A program made the position numbers and the translations under genes. Positions 12,012-24,693 of a stretch of DNA of 64,000 bases are shown here, one piece after another. The notes below the pieces were generated by a model. It saw nothing but the letters and a program-made list of their open reading frames with translations, was not told the DNA's origin and ran no database searches. The first letter of the stretch is position 1; each line of letters starts with the position of its first letter. Source of the DNA: Porodaedalea pini (Eukaryota; Basidiomycota; Agaricomycetes; Hymenochaetales; Hymenochaetaceae); assembly GCA_002794775.1 (NCBI GenBank), contig NBAY01000064.1, positions 62,001 through 126,000 on the forward strand. Reading direction: 5' to 3'.

Positions 12012-12746
12012 TAATGAAACCTGTCGAATTTTTATACAAGTAAACACTTGACTGAGTTTCTTCAAATTCTTGAAATGTTGTATACACAGTGTTCTTACAG
12101 CTACAGATTCAATTTATTTCTAATTTTAAATTTATATGGTTTGTTTTGTAAATATCGTGGCAAACAAATTTCAAACTAGTGCAGATCATTACTTCACATA
12201 TTCTGATACAATTTTTTTTTCTGACAATGTTTTATGCTAATTAGAGTTTATTGGTATATTTTTCTGAGATAAAAAAGCTTTTGTTGTTGTGTTATAGGTA
12301 GGGTGATGCAAGGACTGGTGGTGGTGGCTTTCTCACGACCACAGAGGTGAAAATATTAATCACTTGCGGTCAACCGCGGTTCGTGGGAATCTGTATCCAT
12401 GGATGTGCTATTGGGGATCGGATACGGACGGATACCGCTTGTCGTAAATTAATATTGTGCGTCGCGACGTTTCTTTAGTGCTCGCAAACCCTGAAAATGT
12501 GGGCTAAATTTTAGTATAATATTAATTGTCTTCAGCAGTTGACACGCCATTTATTGATGGTGCAATATTTACCAAGTAATATGGCCGTACATAATACACT
12601 TACTGGAACCAAGGACGAATCGAAGTACAATACACAAACAATCAAGAATACATGTTGCAGACATGCTTCCAGATAACAGAATAAATATACGCAGACCAAC
12701 TAAAAGCGTCAAGGTAGAGTAGTGATCATGAGAGAGATACAGACTG
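12012..12746. other. Intergenic, no gene seen
   Basis: AT-rich sequence between the palindromic element and the 3' end of the minus-strand membrane protein gene. It would hold that gene's 3' UTR (about 12580-12746). No open frame of note. Confidence 0.4.
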
Positions 12747-13469
12747 CTAGAGATCTTCCTTGAACTTCGTCCCTCCGGGGAGAGTTACGGCTGTCTCAGC
12801 GGAGTCAAGAGACATTTGCCGCGACTGACCCTCCCTTTTCATATTCAGATGGTCAATGTACGCGGGATAGAGAGCCAGCGATTCGTCTTCCAATGCTGCT
12901 GGAGAAGTGGAACGAACGGGGGCCTCGAACGGATCGTCGTGAGGTACATGGCCTGGAGCTTCGAGGTCCACTGTCGACACCGATGATTCGTCCCTCCGCT
13001 GCCCAGACGTTACATGCGGCGCATAATCTAAGTTCGGCAGCTCGACCTCGCCACGAACTTCACTTCTGCCACCATACGCACTCCGCTCGAGTTTCACAGG
13101 GTCCGAATCGTAACCGCCACGCCCTGGATCATACGGACCTGTGCCTAGAGTATCGTTCGCATCCCACTCATCCTCGTCCTCCCCAGGTGCACGCACCCAG
13201 CCCGCCTGCTTCGGGTTCTGACTGCGAAAGCCAAAGAGCGTGCCACGTCGTTGCGGGAAGCCTGGACCCCCAGGTGCCGCCTCAACGCCGACTTCGCCAG
13301 ACTTGCCGCGTACCGTGCGCCCACCATGCTTCCAATTACGCAGCAGGAAGAACACCCCAATGCAGGATCCGATGAAGACGAAGGCAAGCCCTACTATGAG
13401 ACCAATGAAGCCTACATTTACCCCCATCAGAAAATACGGAAAGCTTAAGAGATAACATTTCACGACCAA
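12747..13469 (-). CDS. Single-pass membrane protein of unknown function
   Basis: About 220-240 residues. Near the N-terminus is one strong hydrophobic helix (GFIGLIVGLAFVFIGSCIGVFF), followed by a basic stretch (LLRNWKHGGR) that by the positive-inside rule puts the long C-terminal part in the cytosol. That tail is hydrophilic, rich in P, G, D and E, with motifs such as WVRAPGEDEDEWD and repeated acidic clusters; it looks unstructured. The start is uncertain: an ATG at 13469 gives the longest frame, but MGVNVGF (13427) or a small upstream exon spliced into the GGCTTCATTGG stretch are alternatives. I do not recognise a named family. Confidence 0.7.
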   Translation of the reverse strand: MVVKCYLLSFPYFLMGVNVGFIGLIVGLAFVFIGSCIGVFFLLRNWKHGGRTVRGKSGEVGVEAAPGGPGFPQRRGTLFGFRSQNPKQAGWVRAPGEDEDEWDANDTLGTGPYDPGRGGYDSDPVKLERSAYGGRSEVRGEVELPNLDYAPHVTSGQRRDESSVSTVDLEAPGHVPHDDPFEAPVRSTSPAALEDESLALYPAYIDHLNMKREGQSRQMSLDSAETAVTLPGGTKFKEDL

Positions 13470-14000
13470 CCTCCCTCAGACCCTCCAATCTCTGGGAGGC
13501 TATTGAAGTGTGTATGCGTGCTCGCGGGCGGCGTCGTAGGATACTGTGATCGTATTGCAGAAGTTTTAGTCAATGAATTTACTTGACGGCAAATGCGCCA
13601 TTAGTCCAACAGGTCTGTGCGTACAGAAGATGCGTCGTTCGAATCCGTGACAACGTCCGAACCTCCTCGCCGCTGGAGCTCGGCAATAATCCCAGGCATC
13701 CTGCGAAGCCGTGCAGTGGTTAAATGTATTGTACAAGCCCTCGAGATGAAAGGCAGCCGTCAGAGAATGTTACAAAAGGCAGATTGGAAAGTGCAATGGA
13801 GGTTTCATACAAAGGAGTGCAGTCGCGCGCCGCGGGGCACTTGACGCAACTGTTTGTTCATGGTGCGGCTTAACACGCCGTTTCTAATCGTGGGAAACTT
13901 TAACTAGTAACATATTATGAATTAATATTGATTAAAAGCGATTATCAAGGTTTACACAAGAGCCTAAAGATATAATAGGATTGACTACGAGTAGCAACCT
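13470..14000. other. Intergenic between two minus-strand genes
   Basis: Contains the upstream region of the membrane protein gene and the 3' flank of the thaumatin-like gene. A box resembling a tRNA T-loop (GTTCGAATCC, 13635-13645) has no matching stems. Nothing else seen. Confidence 0.4.
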
Positions 14001-15279
14001 TCAAGGACAGAAGGTGAGCGTGTAGTCCGCAGACAGCGAAGACGAGCAGTTTCGCAGCGCGGTCCCGCTTCCTTCATCGTACGCGTAGATATATGAGTTC
14101 GGACAGCCCTCCTCTGCAAAAAGCCCGACGTGTCAGTTAACTGCAAGGATGGAGATATGAAAAAGAAACGTACTGAAGTGCGAATAGTACTGCACACCGG
14201 AGGAAGGGCATGTCGCAGCGGTGTTGTGACTACCGGAGCAGCAGTTCGCGGAGTCCTCTGCATTTCGAGAAGTAAACTTTGACATTCTGGAAACAATAAC
14301 AGTTTGGACTTACGAGGGTGTCCGTCCAGGTTTGCAGCGCATGCACTCAGGCATCCGTTGTCACCGTGCTTCAGCGGAGCGGGACCTGTATGAATTCCAT
14401 TGTAAGCCTTGAAGCCAGATGAAACTAATTTTTCCTAGCAACTGACAGTTTGCACCGAGATCGTTCGGACAATCTGAGGTTGGGCAGCCTTTATTGTTCG
14501 TGACGCTGATCGGGATGTTGAACCCATCAACGAGGGATACTGAGTGTATGACGCGACTTCTAAGTCATCGAAACAGGAGCAATGCGGGCAAGTTGCTCAC
14601 CATCGTACCAGTCAAGGCCGCCTCCGTTGAGCGTCCATTCCGCCAGTGATGCAGGAGGAACACCCTACAATAAATACGGTTATTATTTTGACAGAACAAG
14701 AGATAGGCATGGAATTTGCGCACAGTTCCGGTGCTACTATCGCATTGTAGACCGCCGTTACATCCTCCCGTGGAGCACGAGTTCGGCCCGGGATTGCTAC
14801 TAAAGTCGCAGTCGCGACGACCCTATCGAATAAATGATTTAAGGAAAGAAACCACTACGGAGCATCCAATAGATCCTTACCCAAATGCGACCAGAGGTCC
14901 AGCCATCAGGAACGGTGAAGCTCACCTGCGAGCCTGGAGCGGCTTCCCACCTGGGCAGAGAGAATAAGTATGCCGTCTCGGTCAATATTCGAGTTAATGT
15001 CTGTACCCTGTCGGATAGTCCGGCTTGACTGGGGAACTCTTATCTGTGAAAATCTTTATCGAGACTTCGTAAGCTCATCATACCCTTGTCTGGTGAGTTA
15101 GCTGGGAGCATACCGCTGGCCTATGCATGTATCATTAGCAAAGATCGGAGAGCTTGAGAGCCATCTCCTTACCAGACTGTGTAGCTGCATGAGTTCTTCA
15201 CGTTAAACGTGCGAGCGTGTGTGCTTCCTACAAGGGCTAGGACTGCTACGGAATAAGCTGCATATCCAATGAACGCCAT
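14001..15279 (-). CDS. Thaumatin-like protein (secreted, GH64/TLP fold)
   Basis: An intron-rich gene. Exon 1 (15279-15173) encodes a signal peptide (MAFIGYAAYSVAVLALVGS..HA) and the TLP opening NVKNSCSYTVW. Later exons give WEAAPGSQVSFTVPDGW (about 14945-14890), GRRDCDFSS plus a Cys-rich NSCSTGGCNGGLQC (about 14820-14735), GVPPASLAEWTLNG (about 14665), SLVDGFNIPISVTNNKGC (about 14540-14490), GDNGCLSACAANLDG, DSANCCSGSHNTAATCPSSG and a final exon with CPNSYIYAYDEGSGTA, ending at TGA (14001-14003). These are the ordered signatures of fungal and plant thaumatin-like proteins, some of which bind or cleave beta-1,3-glucan. The TGDC element of the family signature reads TGGC here. The splicing between TVW and WEAAP is not resolved. 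Confidence 0.88.
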
Positions 15280-15319
15280 TGCTGTCTTTGTGCTCTCAAA
15301 CATTCCGCGAGGAGCTGGT

Positions 15320-15331
15320 CTTATACTATAC
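15320..15331 (-). promoter_or_regulatory. TATA-like box of the thaumatin-like gene
   Basis: The minus strand reads TATAGTATAAGA about 45 nt upstream of the start codon at 15279, a plausible position for a core promoter with a short leader. Position and sequence are the only support. Confidence 0.45.
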
Positions 15332-16239
15332 TACCAAACCATTGCGCTTGAATCGGCGGCTGGAGTCTCGCCGCAAAGGCAGTAAGAATATCAAGCAAAA
15401 GATATTAATACGCATACAACTGAGCTCATAGCCCTGATAGCTGCGAAAAAAGACGCCGCTCAGGCATCCGATTGATCTAGAGGGCTCGTACCTGATACAA
15501 AGTGAGCAAATTTGGAAAAGGAGGGTGAATATTTATACTCAACGGCCATTCACTTGAAAGCAAAGTATGCTCTTATTCATATCTGCTTGAGATAGGACGA
15601 GGTCCGTGCTCGAAGGAATCCACCGACTTTGCATATGCAGAGACGAAAGGGGCGGGCGCAAGCTCGACTGAGGCCGAAAACACAAAAGCATTCCAAGAAT
15701 GGATGCGAGTTTCGGCCGCATTTGGTCGATTCCAGTTTTATTCTAGAAACACGTGTCGCCAGCCTTTCAAGTTCCTGTATTCAGAGTCCAAGACTACGCT
15801 GTTAACAGGACAGTAAGATAGGTCCACAGGAATACAACAGTACTTGATGAGAGTACATACGCGTTGACTTTCCGCTCTCAAGTTTAGTTTATCGCCATCT
15901 GGCTCGGTGGCACTGGCAAGGGGCCCGTGACAATTGACCAAGCACGTCAATTGGGTATGTCTTATTGTTGATCTGCGGCTCCATATCCAAAGAAAACGTT
16001 CGCGGTTAGCTCCCATTTCGTGCGCTCGGAGCCGACGTTTTCTTTGAGCCAAAGAGGGGGATTTGCATGCTTTGGTTCCATGCATCGTCAGATAAATCCC
16101 GAATCACCGGAAACAAAACCCTACTCACAATACAAGCGCGTTGCGATTGTCGCGGAACGCGACATGGAATAATATTAATATAAGAATGATATGGCCAAGG
16201 ACTGCAGTCCTTTCCTGCATCGCCTGAGCCGCACCCTCT
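15332..16239. other. Intergenic between divergent genes
   Basis: Separates the minus-strand thaumatin-like gene from the plus-strand gene at 16240, so it should hold both promoters. A 115-codon minus-strand open frame (15738-16085) shows no family feature and no splice support; I left it out. Confidence 0.4.
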
Positions 16240-17819
16240 TTGACCATGACCGCCTGTCACCACGCACGTCCAAGCGCGTACTTTCCACCCAATGCGAGCT
16301 CAACAGCGCAGTGGCCGGACAAGATGCTGCGCACGTATTTATGGGCGCTGGATATCGAGACAGAATCGTGCATCCCCGGAAACAACTCCAACACGAGCCG
16401 CAGCTGCGACCTCGCCTCATTCGTCACCTACTCCGCCCCACCAAGCCCTTCCAGCTCCTCATTCGCACAAGTCAATGAGATGGCGCATAATCCTTTGTCT
16501 TCTGATTATTGCATTGTAAGCTCATTGTTATATAATATGCGAATGAAGGCTCAAGTTGACCTGCATCAACACAAAGTATGAGGTTTCCTCTACTGATTCC
16601 CAGAGACCTCCATTACTTGCACTGTCGCGTCTTCGACATTCCGCGAGCTGCGACATAAATCTGCGGCACTCACTTCCTACCTCGCCTCGGCATCCACGAC
16701 TAGTTCCTTTTCGTTCGCTATCGCCTTCTCCGAAAGCAGAGTGCCCGATGAAGCAACCTGTGCTAAGGTCCGCAGGTTCACTGGAAGCTTCAAGTAGAGA
16801 TGCGAGGGGAAGGAACGTACCTTTGTCGCGTCCCCCATCATTGATCATCTCGCCTTCACCGACCATCATCCTTTCCCCTCCCACATCTCCAAGCCCGAGC
16901 CGCCACTCTTTCGCCTCTCTCTTATCAACTGCATCGGCTTCCGATTACCCCTCAGAGCCCGCAACATCGCTGTATGATGACTGTGAATCTACGTCTGAGT
17001 CGTCTGAATCAGCAATCAGCGACCGCCTCGACGAGGAGCAGGTTGAACCCACGGAGGGATCATCGTACGCACGCGTCTTGGAGTCTTTCAGGAAGAGTAT
17101 GCCAGAAGAGACGGATATACCCCTTCAGACTGTCTCAGAAAGCGTGTTCAATCATGTCACTACGTCGCAGGTAAGCGAATGACGAGTGAGTTTATATTCG
17201 CCTTTGAACGCTCACAACGTGCTTGCTTACATAGCCAGAGCGAAAATTTGTTCTGCTCGACGCATCGGAAACCAGGCGTGTGCGCTCTTTAATGCGTCCG
17301 GGCGCGCATGGATGGGTAGTGCCCAGTACGCTATCTCTCACGGACATTCTCGTGCACCACGCACGGCAAAGTTCCGGCGGGTGCCACCTTTTCATACGGC
17401 GACAAACGGACTCGCAGGCTCGATATCAGTACTTCGGATTCTACAGAATCGTGCAGCAGAGCGTCCTTGGCTCTGAGACGAATGAGATGAAGGAAGGGCG
17501 GCCAGATGATTCGAGTCTTTTCTTCCTACAGTTCCTGCGCTATGACCGCGAGTTATTCTCGCTCATGGATAGATTTACTGCATCCAAAGGTGAGACATGA
17601 TTTCAACAAGCAGATTAGGATGCTCTTTGCTCACAGTGAATGTTACATCCAGCCCAAAGTTTTGCAGCGCTCGAATCCAACTCCAAATCCGATTCTCCAC
17701 AGAGACAATTGAAGCGAAGAGAGAAACACCAACATATACGCATCGTAAATGTCGGCGGAGTAGACTTTGAGATGGCTCCATCACCCATTGCATGGGACCA
17801 TGGATCGTTCATCCTGTAA
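16240..17819 (+). CDS. Hypothetical protein, Ser/Pro-rich N-terminal half
   Basis: Proposed exons: 16240-16473 (start MTMTACHH), about 16578-17170 after an intron ending ACACAAAG, about 17236-17590, and about 17664-17819 ending ILstop. The N-terminal 270 residues are disordered-looking: PSPSSSSFAQ, SPSPTIILSPPTSPSPS, and an acidic ESTSESSESAISD stretch. The C-terminal third is more ordered: FVLLDASETRRVRSLM, YQYFGFYRIVQQSVLG, FFLQFLRYDRELFSLMDRF. I do not recognise a family. The start is uncertain, since an ATG at 16191 lies in another frame. Codon use and splice sites look like a normal host gene. Confidence 0.6.
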
Positions 17820-18096
17820 GAGACGAGCCAATTACTCGTTACTTTGTCACTTAGTATTTGATATTTCGATCTTCACACCTGTTTAAATCTAGTCTCTTCA
17901 TGATGAGATAGATTCCGTATTTTTCATCAAATTTCTGCACAAGAGAACTTGAGTGAACGAGAAAGAAAGAGATGGAAGACACAGATGATGGTCAAGAAGC
18001 AACGCTCGCCAGCACGTGCTCCAAGCTCGCCGCGCGTCGCGTCCTCTTCTCTTTCGAGTTACCTGAACAGCACTGCTCTGAACATTAAAACCGGCA

Positions 18097-19226
18097 ATGA
18101 GCTCCCTCGTACTTACAGCAGTTATTAGCGCGTATCGCCAGCTTCTTCAGCCCATTGCACCTTTCACATGGTTCGGCCTCGGCATCAGCGCGCTTGACAT
18201 CAGTGCAGCACTACGTCTCTGTGTCGTGCTCCGACAACTGCGAGAAGCAAGTCTCCACAATCACTTCAAGTCAAATAGCTCTACCGACGAAGGAAGGAAA
18301 GAGAAGGAAAATGTCGAGCCGGCGAGTTATGTAAAAAGTATCGCGGTGACGCTGGTTGTGGTGTATGGCGGAGAAGCAATCATGAGTATGTTGAACTCGT
18401 AGTGTCTTATCTGGACGACTTAATGACATCCCAATTAGATCCTTGGTTAGGAGTTTCTCCTTCATTTGTGTTCTCACCGGTAGCCCCAGGGTTGTATGCA
18501 GCTTTGACAACGCTGGTCGAATCTTTACCGTCGGTACCAACGTTATCTTTCAAGACCGAATTTCCTCTTTCATTTTTCGACGGCATCACTCGCGCATTCC
18601 TGCTCTGCCAACTTATCCCACCTGTGGTGACTTCCCATGTGCAACCGGCCATCGCATCCTCCCCATGGACTCTGATCTTAGCTTCACTAGTGCGTACGTT
18701 TCTTTTGGTTGTCGACTTCTCTGAACATACTCAGATCACGGCCAATGGAGGCTTCTTCTTCGTTAACCTGTTCTCCATGCTGAATCCAACTGGTTGGTCG
18801 CTTGCCACACCCCTGGAGCTGCGTGCATACGGCTGGACGACCTTGGACCTCTGGTGTGCACCCGTGACCACTGCGCTTTTCGCGCTCCTTACGCACGCGC
18901 AGCCGTTTTGGGAAGATCTGCACGGTCTGCTCGTCCAGCTCCTAGTATCAGATACATCGGATGACGAGAAATCAGCGCCATTATCTCGAGGCGATGCGCT
19001 GGACTCCGAGACTGCGCGCGCAGCATGTGCGATTCTCCTCGCCAGTCTCTTCGTCGGACGGACTGTGCGAAACTTAGGTGGTCAGTTCTTGAAGGAATTG
19101 CGTGGCGAGAAGAAGAGAATTATTCGATCGAGTAAGTTCGGTTCTGGATTTATTTAAACCTTCTGTCATCTCACCTAAAATTTCTTAGAAATAGATGGGC
19201 GACGACTAAAGACGAAGACTCAATGA
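18097..19226 (+). CDS. Multi-pass membrane protein, unknown function
   Basis: Exon 1 18097-18385, exon 2 from 18440, an optional short intron at about 18690-18735 (GTGCGT...CTCAG), and a last exon from 19189 to the TGA at 19224-19226. About 330 residues with roughly six hydrophobic segments: FTWFGLGISALDISAALRL, YVKSIAVTLVVVYGGEAIM, GITRAFLLCQLIPPVV, LILASL..TANGGFFFVNLF, LWCAPVTTALFALLTH and AACAILLASLFVGRTV. The C-terminus is very basic (EKKRIIRSKIDGRRLKTKTQ), placing it in the cytosol and perhaps acting in ER retention. The overall plan vaguely resembles TRIC-type cation channels (GGE near the second helix, basic tail), but I could not confirm that and do not assign it. Confidence 0.72.
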
Positions 19227-21510
19227 CAGATGCAAGGGCATACTTTGAGATCCTTACGACCATACATGACGACGGCCAATGCTGAAATGCTGAGATAATT
19301 TACGAATAATGTGCTCTTGATATAGATCGACTTGTCATAGAACGGTTACCAGGGGTGACGTCAAAGGCCATCTATTCATTTCTTCTCAGAGGACGTCTGC
19401 CACGACAAGTCAACTTTGGAAATCAGGCTTGGCTGGCATCAAACAAGGTGTACCCAGCATTACAAAAGTCAAGCGGTACGAAGTATCTACGGCACCAAGT
19501 ACATGAAGAGGGTGATAGAAATCGCATTCTAGTCAAAATGATATTGCTAATAAATAGGCACTGACACCTAGAGTCTGATAGCAGAAGGCTTCTCAACGTT
19601 GCGCTCGCGCTGGTGATCTTAGTAGAAAGCCCAGAGAGTGTTGCCACCGGAAGACAGCATTTCTGCCAGTTGACCGCAGCTGAAGGGCCGTCTTTAGCTC
19701 GGAAACGGTTGAGAGCACCAATGTTCATATCTGCGCGAAATAGTTTACCCTTACTGACAAGACCAAAGAGCTGGATGAGCACACACACAGAGTCACGCAT
19801 CACTTGTGTCGCTCGGATAGAATAAACCTGGTATGCTTTGGTCCAGAATGTTCTCTACTCCCCGGAATATGTACTAGTTCACTCCAATCCTTTTTATCCA
19901 TAGCGGAAGACTGTGAAGTCTACGAAGGCGTCGACTTAAGAAAAACAGCTGCTCAACCGATGCGGAAGCCCTCGTGGATGGCGAACCATCCGGTTCTTCT
20001 CGTACCTTGCAATCGAGCATGAGGGTGCCATATTGCACTGGAACTTGAAGGAGCTTTCGGCTGCAAACACTAATCAAGGTTAGAAGAGGAAAAAGCAATT
20101 GCACCTTTCTGTGCAGGTTGGCTCATCTATCGCAAGCACGCACGTTCCGCTTTTTGGAAGCAGCGTTCGGAATTCTATGCTCATCAGAGGGTCAAAGCAG
20201 TTTAGTTGAAAAGGCGCACATCAACGCTGAATCTTAGCAAAGAAAGATCTTCTCTCAATGTGGCGACTGCGACAATGGGTGAAGCGAAGATGAATGACAA
20301 GGGCTCCATCCAAAAAATGTCTACTGGCGCCAATTAAGCAGAGACCTGCAGGCTATTCATAGAAGGCTTTCCAACATGCGGCGGCGGGGGGGGGGGGGGG
20401 GCAATCTCCCGGAGATCCTTAAACATCAATCTATAATTTGGCCGATTCGTCATCAACTAGAAGGCCCTCTTCAATTAAGAGGATGTCGAGGCAACCGACA
20501 TCCATGTCAGTGCTGAAGGGGATACTGTCGTGGGATAAATGTACAAGTTGCAAGAGAACGAAGCCGAAGTCATGAGAATTGTTCGAGATGCAACTAACCC
20601 ACTCATGAAGAACAGAGTTGGCCGCGTTTGGTCCATGAAGGTGCTTCATCCACAGGAGGGTGCACTTGGTCACACAGATCCTTTACATCTGCTAAAGAGG
20701 AATATGATGCAGGTTTTGATGAGGCCTACAAAGGTGTCAGGCCAAAGACAGCAATGTCAAGTCAATGCTGAGGCAGTTACCGACGACACACTAACCAAGT
20801 CTTCACCTGCAATGGTATGTTTCATCCCTCCTGCGTGAAGCTGAACAGGCTTTGCACCTATTCCTACGGAGCTTATGAGGAGGGCAGAGCACTAGCAGTT
20901 GCTTCAGTTGTTAATAATAGAAGGAGTGACCACGATTCCTAGTACAGTGCCACTCTAGCTCAAGTGCACTTCTTGCACTTTGTGGCTGAGTATGGTGGCA
21001 ACATGTCGCACTCGGAAGAATATCACTGTTACTAGGCATTTGAACGTCAATTGAAAAGGTATCTTTTATGAGCATGTCAACGCACATACCACACACATGC
21101 ATGTTCTCACTTTTTGGCAGAAGTACTACTTACAGATCCATCCTCAGAAACGAGTTCGATGCTGAAATCTGCCACAGAAATTTAGAGAAGCTCGAGTTCA
21201 TTTGACAATGAGAAAGGGGATATAAACGGCATGGGCATCCATGTTGGTTCCTCCACTAGCAGTGAGGGACACATGATTCATCCGTCTAGCGTTCTTCCAC
21301 AACATTAATATTGAATATATGAACGAGGACGTTCGTGGAGGTTGGTGGTTTTGACGATCAGAAGTGTTCTCAAAATGGTAGCCTCATTATGAACGGTGTA
21401 TCACGTGGACCCGACGCGTTCTCGACGTGACTCGTGAACGAGTGAGTACCGCTCCTCCCTTCTTGCTTCTCACCAGAACTATCATTGTATCAACGACGGC
21501 AAGAACAGAG
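19227..21510. other. Long intergenic stretch, possible decayed gene at 20700-21010
   Basis: About 2.3 kb without a convincing gene. One plus-strand reading near 20690-21000 gives protein-like text broken by stops (EEYDAGFDEAYKGVRPKTA, then CNGMFHPSCVKLNRL, then LAVASVVNNRRSDHDS). It may be a worn gene fragment, but I cannot name it. The rest has no open frame with family features. The last 200 bp should hold the promoter of the RBR gene. Confidence 0.35.
20386..20401 (+). repeat. G16 homopolymer
   Basis: A run of sixteen G preceded by GCGGC, in noncoding sequence. Could form a quadruplex or simply be a length-variable microsatellite; the exact length in a raw assembly is unreliable. Confidence 0.8.
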
Positions 21511-23677
21511 ATGTCTGACGATGAAGACATCGCGTTCTACGACTCAGACGATGCTGGTGACCTCGATCACTTCAATGTGCGTATAATGGTCTAGTCTTTG
21601 TCGATGACTCGGAACGCGTAGCTGTTTGTGGCGTGCCGTAGCTACCTGAGCAGATTGCAACGCGCATGTTTCTACTGGTATACTGATGACTGTCGTGTTC
21701 TAGGATGATGATGATAGCGACGTTGTGCTCAGCATGCCCACCGACAAGGGCAAGGACATAGATTTGTCCATTCCTTACAAGAGCTTCAGCCCGGAAGACC
21801 TTCGCGCAGAAATCGATCGCGAAATCGAAGCTATTGTTTCTGTTCTCGGAGTAGACGTATGTGATCATCTCCTTCAACATCCTGGCATAAGCTTGTGCTT
21901 CTAGTTTGACTGACAGATTAGTCTCCATGTAGCGAAATCTCGCTTTGATCTTCCTTTTGCACTATCGATGGAACCGGGATAAACTCATAGAGCAGTACTC
22001 CGACTCTCCTTCACGAGTTCTCTTCGACGTTGGTGAACCGGTTGACGGGGGAGACCTATCCGATGTCAAACGTAAGTCTGCGTATCCTGTCCTATTCATG
22101 ACCCATCACGAACCCCTAACAAGTGCTTGAACCGTGACAGGCTCCTGCTCGAATCCTCCAAAGAAACGATTACGTCGCGCTTCCTCTCTGCTCCCAACAC
22201 ACAATGTCTGTGGAGTGTGCTTCGACGAGGTATCCGATCCTTCTGATCTTCCTCAGATGAGATGTAAACATGGCTTTTGTCGCGACTGCTGGGGCGGCTA
22301 TGTGTCTAACAGGATTAAATCCGAAGGCCAGTGCTCCGTACGATGCATGGCCGCTAAATGCAAGGCGTCGCTTCCGGCAGATTTCATCAGGTCCATTGCG
22401 GAAGATGAAACATATGAGCGGTATGTATTACAACCTCTCTTCTGCCAATCTTTTTCTCGCTCAAAACTCACTGCTATGAAGGTGGCAGGTTCTCGTGGCG
22501 CAGTCCTTCGTTTCAGCTACCTCTTCATTGCGTTTCTGCCCCGCTCCATCGTGCTCGGAGACAGTGTGGTGTTCCATAAGCTCTTCAGCTGTTCTTATGA
22601 CTGTACCTACGGTGACCTGTTCTCAAGGCCACTCGTTCTGTTTCGGATGTGGGTTAGAGGAGGGACATACACCTGTTGTTTGCAAGATAGCGGACCAGTG
22701 GCTGGCGTCTAAGGACGATTCTGGGACGACGCAATGGATAAACGTTCGTCAAGTCATCTTTTATCTTTCCTCGTCTGATCGTAATTCATTCTACAGGCAA
22801 ACACCCGCAAATGTCCCAAGTGCACACACAACATCGAGAAAGCCGGCGGATGCAAGTATGTATTCCTTTAAACAGCTCGTCCCACTGGCATGCTGATGAG
22901 ATGTGTTACTTCTCTAGTCGTATGGTTTGTCGTCACTGCAGGTTCCAGTTCTGCTGGATGTGCCTACGCGACTGGGACGTGCACGGATACAACAAGACTG
23001 TGTGCAACTCGTATGTAGAGCCGCCGCCTACGTCGTCGATGGATGAGGCGAAAATCAACCTCGACCGCTGGATGTTCTACTACGACCGCTTCAATAACCA
23101 TGAGCTTTCTGCGAGGCTCGACCAGGAGCTCATTGAGCGCACTGGGGAGAAAATGGTTGAGATACAGCAAAACTCAAACTTTTCGTGGATCGAGGTGAGC
23201 GAGCGCTGTTTCGAATGTCTGACTCCCCGCACGAATTTGTGTTGACATTTTCCATCGATTAAATCCCTTAGACACATTTCTTACAACATGCAGTGGATGA
23301 GCTGACACGATGCAGGCAAACGCTGAGGTGGACATATGCGATGGCCCATTTTCTTGCTTCCGGGAACAAAAAACAGATGTTCGAAGACATTCAGGCGTGC
23401 GTCGTTCCTCTTTACTCTCTGTCATTCTGCTGTATTCACTCTCGACTTTGCTCTTAGCGACCTAGAGAAAGCTGTTGAGCAGCTCTCGCAGCTCGTCGAT
23501 GAGCCAATAGAATACGCAAATATAAATGGGTCGTCAAGCGCTGCGATGATAAAGGACCTGCGTCAGAGAGTCATGGATAAGACGGTGTACGTGCAGAAGC
23601 GACATGAAGTGATGCTAGTCGACGTCGCAAGGGGTCTCGCAGATGGGCATTGGGATTGGACGGTTCCTCTGTATTAG
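21511..23677 (+). CDS. Ariadne-type RBR E3 ubiquitin ligase
   Basis: Start ATG at 21511 (MSDDEDIAFYDSDD, the acidic opening typical of Ariadne proteins). Exons by splice sites: 21511-21576, 21704-21856, 21933-22071, 22141-22420, 22481-22743, 22797-22855, 22918-23194, then two more to the TAG at 23675-23677; about 520 residues. Domains: helical UBA-like region (LLHYRWNRDKLIEQY), RING1 (CGVCFDE...GFCRDCW), IBR (RFCPAPSC...GHSFCFGC), RING2 (CPKCTHNIEKAGGCNRMVC..FCWMCLRDW, where the Cys of GGCN is the catalytic thiol in the family) and the C-terminal Ariadne domain. RBR ligases take ubiquitin from an E2 onto RING2 before passing it to substrate; Ariadne members can work with neddylated cullins. 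A 3' fragment of a duplicate lies at 35523-35937. Confidence 0.92.
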
Positions 23678-24693
23678 TGGGTTCGGTGTGTATTGCGCTG
23701 TGCGTACTTGCTGCTGTGCAGATTCATGATCAGTAGATAGGAACGTTTATCAGCTTTTTCTCTTGGCACCCTTCACATCCCATTGGTGGACGGAGTACAT
23801 ATGCTTCTTTTGTTCGGCCATGGACATCACTACTAGCTCACTGAGGGTGATACTATAGTATGAACGCGCATACACTGCATGAAGACAGCCTTAAGGCACT
23901 TTGGCACAGATATACTCTCTTTAGGCGACACTATTAGTATTATTAGGAACACAGCTTATTGGCGGTGCTTTGGGTGTCGGTTTTAGTACTTTAATTTGGC
24001 GGCCGCATACTTTAGTCTCTTCATCCTCGTTGCCTCCCTGATCTCAACCTCTCGCAAGAATGAATACTATGAGGTCAAACTATGCTTTCGACGCAGACCC
24101 CAACCTGAACTATCGGACGAGACGGTGTTCTCTAGTTCCATCCGTAAGCACGAATTCTACAGCAAGTAACCTTCCTGGTCCTGGTCGCACACTCGGTCTC
24201 GGCTATGAGTTTGTCGGCAAGCATATAGAGATCCAGCTTGGACGGATCGCAGAGAAGTTGGGTAAAGGGCCACGGAAGACAGCGATTAGGATCGAGCGTA
24301 GACGCTCAAAGGTGATTGGGCTTCCAGCTGGTAGCAAAAAGATCGAAGCGAAGAATGCGAAGATAGAGAAGGACTGCAGAAAACACCTCAAATATGTCGA
24401 GTAAGTCCCACATTTACTGTGGTACTATAAGTTTATCGTGATATTTTAGATCAGATGTGACCTCGACAAAGCTACAAGCTCTAGATCAGATAACTCGTCT
24501 TGGCATAGAGGATCAATTCGTCCGTGACGTACTCTGTGTCTTAAATGCAGTCCACGTCATAGAGCCTCTGCAGAGATGGAGGTCGTCCGGGGCCGAATTC
24601 TCTCCAATACTGATGGCCAGCTCTCGCAAAGCCCTCTTCTCGTTGACAGAAACAGCACTCAATACGATCGTACAGGAATTCGTTGCCATGTTA

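Noticed and set aside
13600..13660. Possible tRNA (T-loop-like GTTCGAATCC)
   Set aside because: No T-stem, acceptor stem or anticodon arm can be folded around it.
16240..16581. Alternative starts and overlapping frames for the Ser/Pro-rich gene
   Set aside because: Only the frame from 16240 joins the next exon through a plausible GT-AG intron; the others end within 100 codons.
18097..19226. Assignment of the membrane protein to TRIC channels
   Set aside because: Only a vague similarity in helix number, GGE near helix two and a basic tail; no diagnostic motif verified.
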